DNA of 14,364 nt from Candidatus Izemoplasmatales bacterium (GTDB lineage Bacteria > Bacillota_I > Bacilli_A > Izemoplasmatales > Hujiaoplasmataceae), in contig JAQWBC010000010.1 in NCBI GenBank assembly GCA_028707415.1, forward strand, positions 1 through 14,364, written 5' to 3'. Below are positions 6,778 to 13,462 of this stretch, piece after piece. The notes beneath the pieces were generated by a model that was given only the letters and a program-made list of their open reading frames with translations, had not been told where the DNA came from and ran no database searches. The position numbers and the translations under genes were made by a program. The stretch's first letter is position 1; the number at the start of each line of letters is the position of its first letter.

Positions 6778-6818
6778 ATTTTATCATTTATTGCGCACGT
6801 TGTCAATACGTGCCCAAT
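6778..6818 (-). promoter_or_regulatory. Fic promoter with operator-like palindrome
   Basis: On the minus strand TTGACA (6806-6801), a 17-nt spacer and TAAAAT (6783-6778) form a near-consensus promoter about 20 nt before the GTG start. The -35 box sits in the 7-nt centre of an inverted repeat with arms ATTGCGCACGT (6790-6800) and ACGTGCCCAAT (6808-6818), which pair at 10 of 11 positions. A dimeric DNA-binding protein on this palindrome would block the -35. The winged helix of Fic itself is the obvious candidate. Confidence 0.8.
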
Positions 6819-7293
6819 ATTTTAAAACCAAAGTTGATAGAGGGGCCCATTGATTCCATTTCGCCATGATCTCATATGAATACAAAAAACCATTCTATTT
6901 TTTTAAAATAATCCATTCGGTGAATTGTCAATACTTCGTTCGGTTATTTGACAATGCTATGTCAGGTGAATATCTGTCTGCATATCGGGAAAATAGCTTT
7001 TCGTCCTTTCGGTTTGTACCCATATGATATCATAGGCGACCCACTGACAAAAAACCATACCAGTCCAATATTTCGTTGATATTAATCAGGAATATAACGT
7101 GATCTCATTTGCCTATAAAATCAGTTCAATACCACATAGTATTTATTTTACCATGTGGCTTCCAGAATTCAATGCTTTATAAATAAATGCCGGAAGATAG
7201 TATAGTGCCGATTAAATTGTATTTAGGTTTTTTGAATTAATCAAATCACAATGATTCATATGATCTGAACAAAACTAGACCTTCATCTTTTTT

Positions 7294-7333
7294 GGGAAGT
7301 TCAGCATCTAAGAGCACTAGACTGATTTAGTGG
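7294..7333 (+). pseudogene. Degenerate 5' half of tRNA-Pro, inverted relative to the intact gene
   Basis: Read on the plus strand, GGGAAGT (7294-7300), TCAGC (7301-7305) and AGAGCACTAGACTG (7311-7324) match, in order, the 5' half of the tRNA-Pro at 7593-7517. The aligned part has 27 of 31 identical bases and a 3-nt deletion (the GGC of the D stem). Similarity fades after the anticodon arm (TTTAGTGGG resembles TCTAGGGG), and no T arm or acceptor 3' strand follows. The missing D-stem bases mean it cannot fold as a tRNA. Confidence 0.7.
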
Positions 7334-7349
7334 GTATTTACAGACAATT

Positions 7350-7375
7350 ACCGCCAAAAATAGCGGTTTTTATTT
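7350..7375 (+). terminator. Plus-strand intrinsic terminator after the tRNA-like fragment
   Basis: ACCGC (7350-7354), an 8-nt loop and GCGGT (7363-7367) are followed by TTTTATTTG. The T-tract lies only on the plus side. It is the only plus-strand terminator seen in the window and lies 17 nt beyond the tRNA-like fragment, with no plus-strand gene before it. Confidence 0.6.
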
Positions 7376-7387
7376 GATTATTATCAC

Positions 7388-7411
7388 TTGACACACGTTT
7401 TGACACACGTT
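7388..7411 (+). repeat. Perfect tandem 12-bp arm-type-like repeats near attL
   Basis: TTGACACACGTT occurs twice head to tail at 7388-7399 and 7400-7411. A diverged pair of the same unit lies at 5573-5596 near the other end of the insertion. Paired direct repeats inside both ends of a tRNA-targeting element are typical of tyrosine-integrase arm sites. This assignment rests on position and repeat structure only. Confidence 0.65.
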
Positions 7412-7467
7412 AATGAACTCAAAAAAGTGCTCTTTGAGAAAAGCCAACTACTATTCATCACTGGAGC

Positions 7468-7504
7468 AAAAAAAATAGGCACTTTCAAGGGCGAAAGTGC
7501 CTAT
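7468..7504 (-). terminator. Terminator of tRNA-Pro, supplied by the inserted element
   Basis: Minus-strand ATAGGCACTTTC (7504-7493), a 6-nt loop and GAAAGTGCCTAT (7486-7475) form a perfect 12-bp stem followed by a run of T (7474-7468). It starts 12 nt after the tRNA CCA end. It lies on the element side of the attachment site and differs from the terminator at 5372-5407. Confidence 0.9.
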
Positions 7505-7516
7505 ATTTTATACAAA

Positions 7517-7568
7517 TGGTCGGAAAGACGGGATTTGAACCCGCGACCCCTAGACCCCCAGTCTAGTG
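7517..7568 (-). repeat. Proximal attachment-site copy within tRNA-Pro (attL-like)
   Basis: This 52-bp block is identical to 5464-5515. Identity begins at the CCA end and stops in the base before the anticodon stem. The flanking bases differ on both sides (7516 a versus 5463 g; 7569 c versus 5516 t), which defines the duplicated core. Confidence 0.9.
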
Positions 7569-7593
7569 CTCTACCAAGCTGAGCCACTTCCCG
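7517..7593 (-). tRNA. tRNA-Pro, anticodon GGG
   Basis: This is a 77-nt cloverleaf. The acceptor stem is CGGGAAG/CTTTCCG (one G-U) with an encoded ACCA. The D arm is GCTC/GAGC, the anticodon stem CTAGA/TCTAG encloses the loop CTGGGGG (anticodon GGG at loop positions 3-5), the variable region is GGGTC, and the T arm contains TTCAAAT. It reads CCC and CCU. The 3' 52 nt are also the attachment-site repeat, so the present 3' half may have been carried in by the element. An extended -10 lies upstream and a strong terminator downstream. Confidence 0.97.
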
Positions 7594-7608
7594 AAACCTG
7601 CACTATCT

Positions 7609-7617
7609 ATTTTACCA
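7609..7617 (-). promoter_or_regulatory. tRNA-Pro promoter -10
   Basis: Minus-strand TGG followed by TAAAAT (7614-7609) is an extended -10 ending 15 nt before the tRNA 5' end. No good -35 lies at 17 nt. Position and spacing fit a short tRNA leader. Confidence 0.55.
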
Positions 7618-7659
7618 AATAATCACCAAAAGGGGAAATGTTTTTTATATAAATAGCAC

Positions 7660-7689
7660 AAGCGGGAGCGATAGCAAACGTTCCCGCTT
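7660..7689 (-). terminator. Hairpin after the V-ATPase operon, probable terminator
   Basis: AAGCGGGA (7689-7682) and TCCCGCTT (7667-7660) pair over 8 bp, with a further CG/CG pair after a mismatch. It lies 9 nt after the ntpD stop codon. The tail on the minus strand (GTGCTATTTATAT) is not very T-rich, so termination may be partial and the tRNA could receive read-through. Confidence 0.6.
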
Positions 7690-7698
7690 ATTCCTTAA

Positions 7699-8343
7699 TT
7701 AATACTCGATACGATTTACGGTTTTTGCCAAAATAATTTCTTTCGATTTCATCAATCTAGTGATATTCCCGCGTTCATTGTCTTCAAGTTTCATTGTGAT
7801 ATAATGAATCGATTCTTCCATGTCAGGAATCATGATATATTCGATTGCATTGACTCTTCTTCTCGTTTTTTCAATTTCCGAAGCCAACATATCACAAGAT
7901 TTCTCCAAAGATGCCAACTCAATCATTTTCGGTAACAATCTGGATAAATCAATGACTGCCGTATCTAGTTCGGAAGGTGTAAAAGCAAAACCGTACGTCA
8001 AATCAATAATTCCGTCATCTTGATAACTAATTTCCGGAGTTTTAATATTCATAATGGTTTTATAATCAACCGCAAGGGTAACTTCGCGAGTCGGCACCAT
8101 TAACGCTTCGATTATTCCTTCATAACTCATCTTCAACTTGGCATTAACAAAATGAGCCATTATTTTGGCTAAACTAGCTTCAACTTCAATTCGTAAAGCC
8201 CGGTTTTTCTTGATGATTGCCATAAACCGCCGAACTAATTCATCTTGTTTATCCTTTAATAATTTGTGGCCGCGTTTGGCAGTTGCCAGTCGCTTTTTTT
8301 GACTATACAACACCATTCTTGTGGGATTTAGCGATTGAGCCAT
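7699..8343 (-). CDS. ntpD: V/A-type ATP synthase/ATPase subunit D (central rotor shaft)
   Basis: Subunit D is the coiled-coil central stalk that turns inside the A3B3 head and connects to the membrane rotor. The 214-aa product begins MAQSLNPTRMVLYSQKKRLATAKRGHKLLKDKQDELVRRF. That is the conserved N-terminal helix of the family (NPTRM, LxxAxRGxxLLKxKxDEL). A second long helix near the C-terminus (ASLEKSCDMLASEIEKTRRRVNAIEYIMIPDMEESI) is also typical. I start at the ATG at 8343, one base after the ntpB stop, with GGTGG 6 nt upstream inside the ntpB 3' end. Ten further in-frame codons upstream overlap ntpB and are not family-like. It is the last gene of the operon in the window; no H or J subunit genes follow. 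Confidence 0.95.
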   Translation of the reverse strand: MAQSLNPTRMVLYSQKKRLATAKRGHKLLKDKQDELVRRFMAIIKKNRALRIEVEASLAKIMAHFVNAKLKMSYEGIIEALMVPTREVTLAVDYKTIMNIKTPEISYQDDGIIDLTYGFAFTPSELDTAVIDLSRLLPKMIELASLEKSCDMLASEIEKTRRRVNAIEYIMIPDMEESIHYITMKLEDNERGNITRLMKSKEIILAKTVNRIEY

Positions 8344-8344
8344 T

Positions 8345-9721
8345 TTATTCCACCGCCGGCAAATATTTTGCAATCTTATCCAGACTGATTCGTTTTAGCT
8401 CCGCTTTCGGTAAAATTGTTAGTAACTTCCAGCCCAAATCAAGAGTTGTACCGATGCTCCTGGCTTCGGAATAACCTTGCTGAACATATTTATTTTCAAA
8501 TTGGGTCGCAAATCGAGAATATAACTTGTCCGTGTCAGATAATGCGGCCTCGCCCAAAATTGTCGATAACTCTTTGGCTTCTTTTCCCCGCGCATAAGCT
8601 GCGAACAATTGATTCATTGTCTCCGAATGATCCTCGCGGGTTTTTCCAGCGCCAATCCCTTTATCTTTCAAACGCGAAAGCGATGGTAAAACATCGATCG
8701 GTGGATATATGCCTTTTAAATTCAGTTCACGAGATAAAATAATCTGACCTTCAGTGATGTAACCGGTTAAATCGGGAATGGGATGCGTTTTATCATCTTC
8801 CGGCATCGTCAAAATCGGAATCTGAGTAATCGAACCCACTTTGCCTTTAATCCTTCCGGCACGTTCATAAAGTGATGCCAAATCGGTATACATATATCCA
8901 GGGTAGCCACGACGACCAGGTACTTCTTTACGCGCCGCCGAAACCTCACGAAGAGCCTCAGCATAATTGGTTATATCAGTTAAAATAACTAATACATGCA
9001 TATTTAATTCATATGCTAAATATTCAGCACAAGTGATTGCCATTCGGGGGGTGGCGATTCGTTCAATAGCCGGATCATTGGCTAAATTGATAAACAAAAC
9101 CGATCGTTCAATAGCTCCGGATTTTTGGAAATCGCGAATAAAAAAGTCTGCTTCTTCAAAAGTAATTCCAATTGCCGCAAAGACAACTGCGAAAGCTTCT
9201 TCTTTACCTAAGACTTTTGCTTGTCTAGCGATTTGAGCCGCCAGTTTGGAGTGCGGCAATCCCGAACCTGAGAAAATCGGCAATTTTTGCCCTCTAACCA
9301 AAGTGTTTAAACCATCAATCGCACTGATTCCGGTTTCGATAAATTCACTGGGATAATTCCTGGCAACCGGATTAAGCGGGGTTCCGTTAATATCGGCATT
9401 CTTCTTAGGAATAATCTCGCCACCGCCATCAATGGGACGACCCATGCCGTCAAAAACACGGCCTAATATTTCTGGAGCGAGTTTTAATTCGATTCCTCGG
9501 CCAAGAAACATCGCTTTAGCATCACTGATTTTTAATCCTTGGGAAGAATCAAATAATTGGACCAAAGCCCGATCACCATCAATTTCCAACACTTTTCCAA
9601 TACGTTCTTCGCCGGTTGCTTGACGAATTAATACCAATTCATCATACTTCACATTTTCCACGTGATCGACGAGCATTAACGGTCCGACAACTTCCCTAAT
9701 TGTCTTATATTCCTTAGGCAT
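8345..9721 (-). CDS. ntpB: V/A-type ATPase subunit B (non-catalytic nucleotide-binding)
   Basis: Three B subunits alternate with three A subunits in the soluble head and supply the arginine side of the catalytic interfaces. The 458-aa product shows the N-terminal barrel (REVVGPLMLVD), GRVFDGMGRPIDGG (87-100), and the degenerate nucleotide loop SGSGLPHSKLAAQIARQA (151-168). The last marks B rather than A, since the P-loop GKT is absent. RRGYPGYMYTDLASLYERAGR is also the B form. The ATG at 9721 overlaps the ntpA stop by 8 nt, with GGTGAG 4 nt upstream. Thirteen extra upstream codons lie inside ntpA and are rejected. Identification is secure by family motifs and gene order. Confidence 0.97.
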   Translation of the reverse strand: MPKEYKTIREVVGPLMLVDHVENVKYDELVLIRQATGEERIGKVLEIDGDRALVQLFDSSQGLKISDAKAMFLGRGIELKLAPEILGRVFDGMGRPIDGGGEIIPKKNADINGTPLNPVARNYPSEFIETGISAIDGLNTLVRGQKLPIFSGSGLPHSKLAAQIARQAKVLGKEEAFAVVFAAIGITFEEADFFIRDFQKSGAIERSVLFINLANDPAIERIATPRMAITCAEYLAYELNMHVLVILTDITNYAEALREVSAARKEVPGRRGYPGYMYTDLASLYERAGRIKGKVGSITQIPILTMPEDDKTHPIPDLTGYITEGQIILSRELNLKGIYPPIDVLPSLSRLKDKGIGAGKTREDHSETMNQLFAAYARGKEAKELSTILGEAALSDTDKLYSRFATQFENKYVQQGYSEARSIGTTLDLGWKLLTILPKAELKRISLDKIAKYLPAVE

Positions 9722-11510
9722 TAATCTCACCGCCCTCTGCCAAGGCCTGGTATTCTTCATGAAGGTGACTCATAATTGTCACACAACTGTTATCAAAGTC
9801 AGCTTCCTTGATGTATTTCATCCGACCAATCTTTTCCAATATTTTCATCTTTATTATTTTAGAAAAAGCAATGTCATTCTTTAAAGCCTTTTTTCCTTCA
9901 TTGTACCAAGTCAAGATCGCTTTTAGCATTCCATATTGTTTATTAAGTGATGTATATGTATCGACTTCATGAAAAGCAATTTGATGCAGATAATCTTCTC
10001 TAATGCTCCGGGCACATTCCAAGGTCAGTCGATCCAAAAATTCCAAACTATCAACTCCGACCAGTCGAACAATTTCTTCAAGTTTAGCTTCTTCTTGAAG
10101 AATATCTTTAGTTTCAAGAACTAATTTTGACCAATCTTTTTTAACATGAGCATCGAAATACTCGTCCATCGTGTCGCTGTAAAGTGAATAACTTTTCAGC
10201 CAATCAATTGCCGGAAAATGGCGTCTATAGGCCAATGTTGCCGAAAGACCCCAAAACACTTTAACAATTCTTAAAGTGGCTTGTGATACCGGTTCTGAAG
10301 TGTCTCCTCCTGGAGGTGAAACTGCACCAATTGCGGTAATAGCACCAAAGCGACCTTCAGATCCAGAACACTTTACTAAACCGGCCCGTTCGTAAAATTC
10401 TGCAATCCGTGATGATAGATACGCAGGATAACCTTCTTCACCGGGCATTTCTTCTAACCGAGAAGACATTTCTCGTAAAGCCTCAGCCCAACGGGAAGTC
10501 GAATCCGCCATAACCGCAACTCGGAACCCCATATCCCGATAGTATTCGGCAATCGTAATGCCAGTATATATCGAAGCTTCACGCGCCGCAACCGGCATGT
10601 TTGAAGTGTTCGCAATCAAAACGGTTCTCTTCATCAAGGCTTCTCCGGTTTTTGGATCTTTTAATTCCGGAAATTCCATTAAAACATCAGTCATTTCGTT
10701 GCCACGTTCACCACAGCCAACATAAACGATGATGTCCGCATCAGCCCACTTAGCCAATTGATGCTGAACAACTGTTTTTCCTGAGCCAAATGGACCGGGA
10801 ATCGCAGCGATACCCCCAATTGCAATTGGAAAAAGAGTATCGATAACGCGTTGACCGGTAACCATCGGCTCCGTCGGAGCTAGTTTTTTGGCATATGGTC
10901 GGCTTTTACGAACTGGCCACTTTTGGAGCATGCAAATCTCCCGTTCATTGCCATCTTCTTCCGTTATTTTAGCAATGATGTCGATAATGGTGGCCTCACC
11001 ATCCATTATCCATGTCAAAGTTCCATTAATATCTGGGGGCACCATAATTTTATGAACAACTACGCTTGATTCTTGAACCGTACCTAAAACATCGCCACCA
11101 ATAACCTTGGATCCCGTACTGGCTTTTGGAATAAATCGCCATAATTTTTCGCGATTTAATTTAGGAACATCGATACCCAAAGGAATGCGATCGCCAGATG
11201 ACTCGTATATTACTCTAAGTGGTCTTTGAATGCCATCAAAAATGCCTTCGATTAAACCGGGGGCAAGTTCGACTGATAGTGGTTCATTGGTAAAATAAAC
11301 CGGTTCTCCGGGTCCGATACCTGCAGTTTCTTCATATACCTGTATGGATGCTAAATCACCACGTAATTCGATGACTTCGCCAATTAATTTTTTTTCACTG
11401 ACACGAACGACATCGTACATTTTGACGTCCTTCATGTTTTTGGCGATAATCAAAGGTCCGGATACTTTGGTAATTATACCAATGTTATTTTCCATGTTGT
11501 TTTTTATCAT
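9714..11510 (-). CDS. ntpA: V/A-type ATPase catalytic subunit A
   Basis: This is the catalytic subunit of the V1/A1 head, hydrolysing or making ATP. In the 598-aa product are the N-terminal barrel (ITKVSGPLIIAKNM), the family-specific bulge or non-homologous region (about 110-200), the P-loop GPFGSGKT (239-246), GERGNEM (268-274) with the catalytic Glu, and SRWAEALREMSSRLEEMPGEEGYPAYL. The ATG at 11510 has AAAGG 9 nt upstream and follows ntpG/F by 14 nt. An alternative Met five codons later is possible. All catalytic motifs are intact and the length is typical (about 580-600). Its neighbours F, B and D match the Enterococcus hirae ntp order. Confidence 0.98.
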   Translation of the reverse strand: MIKNNMENNIGIITKVSGPLIIAKNMKDVKMYDVVRVSEKKLIGEVIELRGDLASIQVYEETAGIGPGEPVYFTNEPLSVELAPGLIEGIFDGIQRPLRVIYESSGDRIPLGIDVPKLNREKLWRFIPKASTGSKVIGGDVLGTVQESSVVVHKIMVPPDINGTLTWIMDGEATIIDIIAKITEEDGNEREICMLQKWPVRKSRPYAKKLAPTEPMVTGQRVIDTLFPIAIGGIAAIPGPFGSGKTVVQHQLAKWADADIIVYVGCGERGNEMTDVLMEFPELKDPKTGEALMKRTVLIANTSNMPVAAREASIYTGITIAEYYRDMGFRVAVMADSTSRWAEALREMSSRLEEMPGEEGYPAYLSSRIAEFYERAGLVKCSGSEGRFGAITAIGAVSPPGGDTSEPVSQATLRIVKVFWGLSATLAYRRHFPAIDWLKSYSLYSDTMDEYFDAHVKKDWSKLVLETKDILQEEAKLEEIVRLVGVDSLEFLDRLTLECARSIREDYLHQIAFHEVDTYTSLNKQYGMLKAILTWYNEGKKALKNDIAFSKIIKMKILEKIGRMKYIKEADFDNSCVTIMSHLHEEYQALAEGGEINA

Positions 11511-11524
11511 ATTGTTCAGCCTTT

Positions 11525-11842
11525 CTAGAAAATATCGATTCCTATGGCATTTTCGACATTCTTTTTAATTTTTTTCAACCCGATTGCTCGCGATTTTGTC
11601 CCCGATGGAATCGGAATGAGAACCGGAAAAGTAGAAAACTGATATTTTTCAATTGTTTCAGGAATTAATTCATAGATTGATTCGGTAATATAAATAATTT
11701 TGCATTTCTGATTAGCTAACTTAAAAATCGTTTTATCAGCCTCGGATGCATCCTGAACTGAAAAGGCCCGGATACCGACGGCATTGTATAAAAGGATTGT
11801 TTCATCGGCGCCGATAACGGCAACCTCAATAATTTTTTCCAT
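11525..11842 (-). CDS. V/A-type ATPase subunit F (NtpG-type)
   Basis: Subunit F is a small Rossmann-like regulator bound to the central shaft. The 105-aa product starts MEKIIEVAVIGADETILLYNAVGIRAF, the family's VIGxxDxxxxFxxxGI pattern, and has the middle strand CKIIYITESIYELI and the segment FPVLIPIPSG before a basic C-terminus. The start at 11842 has GAGGGG 5 nt upstream. The ATG at 11866 would overlap ntpC, lack a ribosome site and precede the conserved N-terminus. The gene lies between C and A, where E. hirae carries its F subunit under the name ntpG. Length and context agree with the family. Confidence 0.92.
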   Translation of the reverse strand: MEKIIEVAVIGADETILLYNAVGIRAFSVQDASEADKTIFKLANQKCKIIYITESIYELIPETIEKYQFSTFPVLIPIPSGTKSRAIGLKKIKKNVENAIGIDIF

Positions 11843-11859
11843 CGAGACCCCTCTTTCTT

Positions 11860-12807
11860 TTAGCATCCGACAAGATCGTCAATTTCCACAGATCCGCTGT
11901 AGATAGCACGGATGTTATTAGCTTCCGCAACTTTTTTTAAAAAATAGTAGATGATGGGACCAATGTTAAATGCATCATTTCGGTATTCTTTGACAATGTC
12001 AAGTATGATTCCATCAAAATTCCGTTCCAGTCGATCCAAATTACGATCAATCGAATACTTTTTTAGATTGATCGATATTTTCTCGCCGTAATAATCTTGA
12101 AATGCTTTCGCAAGCAATCCATATTCAAGATTATATGCTGTTTGGAAAACTAAGTCAGATATGATTCCACCAGGAATAACCATTTCAGCAAAAGCCGAAT
12201 AATCCCAATTTAACGCCCGTGAGCGGATAAGGGTAATCACATTCCTAAAATCTATGAAACTGCGGTAGTAAGCCTGCATTGCAGCGTATTGACTGTATTT
12301 AATGGCTTTGAACACAAAAGCAAAGGTTTCATTATCAATGATGGCCGATAATCTTCGCGGATTATTGATCTCTTTCGTCTTCGCCGCGATTTGATTAAGC
12401 CACGGACGATATTCAGGCAAAATATCATTTTCGGTATTTTCGTTGACAAAAGCTTTTAAGATGTAGGGATTGATGGCGCCCATCATTGAAAGATTTTCAA
12501 AATGGGGGGCATCAAAGATTTTCTCTTTGTATAATACTTTAAGATTCATAGCATCATATGTGAGATAAAACAAATCAGTATATTTCCGTTTAGGAGAGAT
12601 GATTTCTAAGAGATGTTTGAGATTAAGAAGTTCTTTATCAATGATTTCCGTAAGCGAATCAAATGTGACGCCATTCCCGTAACCTAGAGTTATGAGTGTA
12701 TGAAGAAAATCCGCTTTATCAACCGCTGCTAATTTAGCGTATTTAACCTTTGTCAATATTTTCTCATCAATGGCATTAATAATACCATTCGCATACGGGT
12801 AATTCAT
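11860..12807 (-). CDS. ntpC: V/A-type ATPase subunit C (rotor-shaft adaptor, d-type)
   Basis: Subunit C (homologous to eukaryotic d) is the funnel-shaped adaptor joining the D/F shaft to the membrane K ring. The 315-aa product is all-helical, beginning MNYPYANGIINAIDEKILTKVKYAKLAAVDKADFLHTLITLGYG, which is the conserved three-helix repeat start. It ends NNIRAIYSGSVEIDDLVGC, close to the NIRxIxxGK...IR-L pattern of the family. I start at the ATG at 12807, one base after the ntpE stop, with GTGAG just upstream. The open frame's earlier Met (12852) lies inside ntpE. Sequence divergence is greater than in A or B, as usual, but order and length are decisive. Confidence 0.92.
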   Translation of the reverse strand: MNYPYANGIINAIDEKILTKVKYAKLAAVDKADFLHTLITLGYGNGVTFDSLTEIIDKELLNLKHLLEIISPKRKYTDLFYLTYDAMNLKVLYKEKIFDAPHFENLSMMGAINPYILKAFVNENTENDILPEYRPWLNQIAAKTKEINNPRRLSAIIDNETFAFVFKAIKYSQYAAMQAYYRSFIDFRNVITLIRSRALNWDYSAFAEMVIPGGIISDLVFQTAYNLEYGLLAKAFQDYYGEKISINLKKYSIDRNLDRLERNFDGIILDIVKEYRNDAFNIGPIIYYFLKKVAEANNIRAIYSGSVEIDDLVGC

Positions 12808-12808
12808 T

Positions 12809-13453
12809 TCACTCACATCCAGAAAATAAAATTGTGGCAATTTCGGATTCATAATGGTTTAATATCTCGGTTAAAATAGCTCGATACGAATGGTCAACAT
12901 CGAAATTGGTTCCCACAACTAAAAAACCACCGTCAATAGCCGCAATTTGTGGCGAAAGGGTAAGTTGAAATTTTTTATCATTTAGTTGTTGGTTCAGTTT
13001 ATCCAAAACAATTGGAGATGCTTTCAAATCCGATACGAAAACTTGGAGAAACAAAGCATGATCACGTTTTGAAGCGATTATCGTTTCACTACCCAAAAGG
13101 GCATCCGTCGATAGCAGCTGCAAGACAAGCTTTTTCCATTGATCCGCGGGAATTGATCTTAAGGAGTTGGTAGCCAATAAAAACGTATCATCGATTAATA
13201 CTTGTTTGCGTGCCAATGAATTCTGTTTGGCGGCTTGCTCAAATTCCGTCGCCATCGTCTTCAATAATTGGGCATTTTTTAGAGCAAGTTTTGCTTGCGA
13301 AGCAAGAATTTGCTGCTTCGCCTCATCGATAGTCACTGTTTTCAGTTCTTTGGCTTTCTGCGCTCCTGCCTCAATAATTTTTTTGGCATCCTGTCGTCCT
13401 TTGTTTTCAATCTTCTCGTAAATCGAAACGTTTGCCAATTTTACCTCACTCAT
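12809..13453 (-). CDS. ntpE: V/A-type ATPase subunit E (peripheral stalk)
   Basis: Subunit E forms the peripheral stator with the small G/H-type coiled-coil subunit. The 214-aa product has a long charged coiled-coil N-terminal half (roughly 10-105, rich in Ala, Lys, Glu and Gln, as in GRQDAKKIIEAGAQKAKEL). A globular C-terminal half contains LSPQIAAIDGGFLVVGTNFDVDHSYRAIL, which fits the family's GG-hhh pattern. The ATG at 13453 lies 9 nt after the ntpK stop, and no Shine-Dalgarno is visible before it (TATAGCGAA). Translation probably depends on ribosomes finishing ntpK. The gene order K-E-C supports the name. E subunits are poorly conserved, so motif support alone would be moderate. Confidence 0.9.
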   Translation of the reverse strand: MSEVKLANVSIYEKIENKGRQDAKKIIEAGAQKAKELKTVTIDEAKQQILASQAKLALKNAQLLKTMATEFEQAAKQNSLARKQVLIDDTFLLATNSLRSIPADQWKKLVLQLLSTDALLGSETIIASKRDHALFLQVFVSDLKASPIVLDKLNQQLNDKKFQLTLSPQIAAIDGGFLVVGTNFDVDHSYRAILTEILNHYESEIATILFSGCE

Positions 13454-13462
13454 TTCGCTATA

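Larger units (their letters stand above)
6819..7387. other. Gene-poor interior of the insertion
   Basis: No convincing coding region is seen on either strand in about 570 bp. What it holds: an 8-bp inverted repeat ATTGTCAA/TTGACAAT (6924-6931 / 6948-6955) that places TTGACA hexamers back to back; a hairpin CCACAT..ATGTGG with an inner GTA/TAC (7132-7158) lacking a T-tract; a degenerate tRNA 5' half (7294-7333); and a plus-strand terminator (7350-7375). TTGTCAATAC at 6925-6934 repeats part of the Fic operator centre (6800-6809). It may be the eroded site of lost element genes. Confidence 0.5.
5464..7568. mobile_element. Remnant or non-autonomous integrated element at tRNA-Pro
   Basis: The repeat-to-repeat period is 2053 bp. 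The interval between the 52-bp direct repeats holds one intact gene (Fic), arm-like tandem repeats near both ends, and about 570 bp of gene-poor DNA with an inverted tRNA fragment. No integrase, excisionase or replication gene is recognisable, so it is either decayed or mobilised in trans. The boundary logic is seen directly. Calling it a former phage or island is an inference. Confidence 0.8.

Noticed and set aside
7132..7158. Hairpin CCACAT..ATGTGG as a terminator
   Set aside because: No T-tract follows on either strand, so it is recorded only as an unexplained inverted repeat.
7388..7582. Plus-strand open frame of 64 codons ending RRDLNPRPLDPQSSALPS
   Set aside because: The C-terminal half is the reverse strand of tRNA-Pro translated, a well-known false protein motif, and the N-terminal half is the 12-bp tandem repeat. 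It is not a gene.
8416..9623. Plus-strand open frames of 60-108 codons over ntpB
   Set aside because: They lie antisense to a fully conserved ATPase gene and have no initiation signals.
2710..12845. The string AAACCATTATG before both pyrR and the upstream in-frame Met of ntpC, considered as a shared initiation signal
   Set aside because: The ntpC occurrence lies inside ntpE and is not the likely start, so the resemblance is probably chance.
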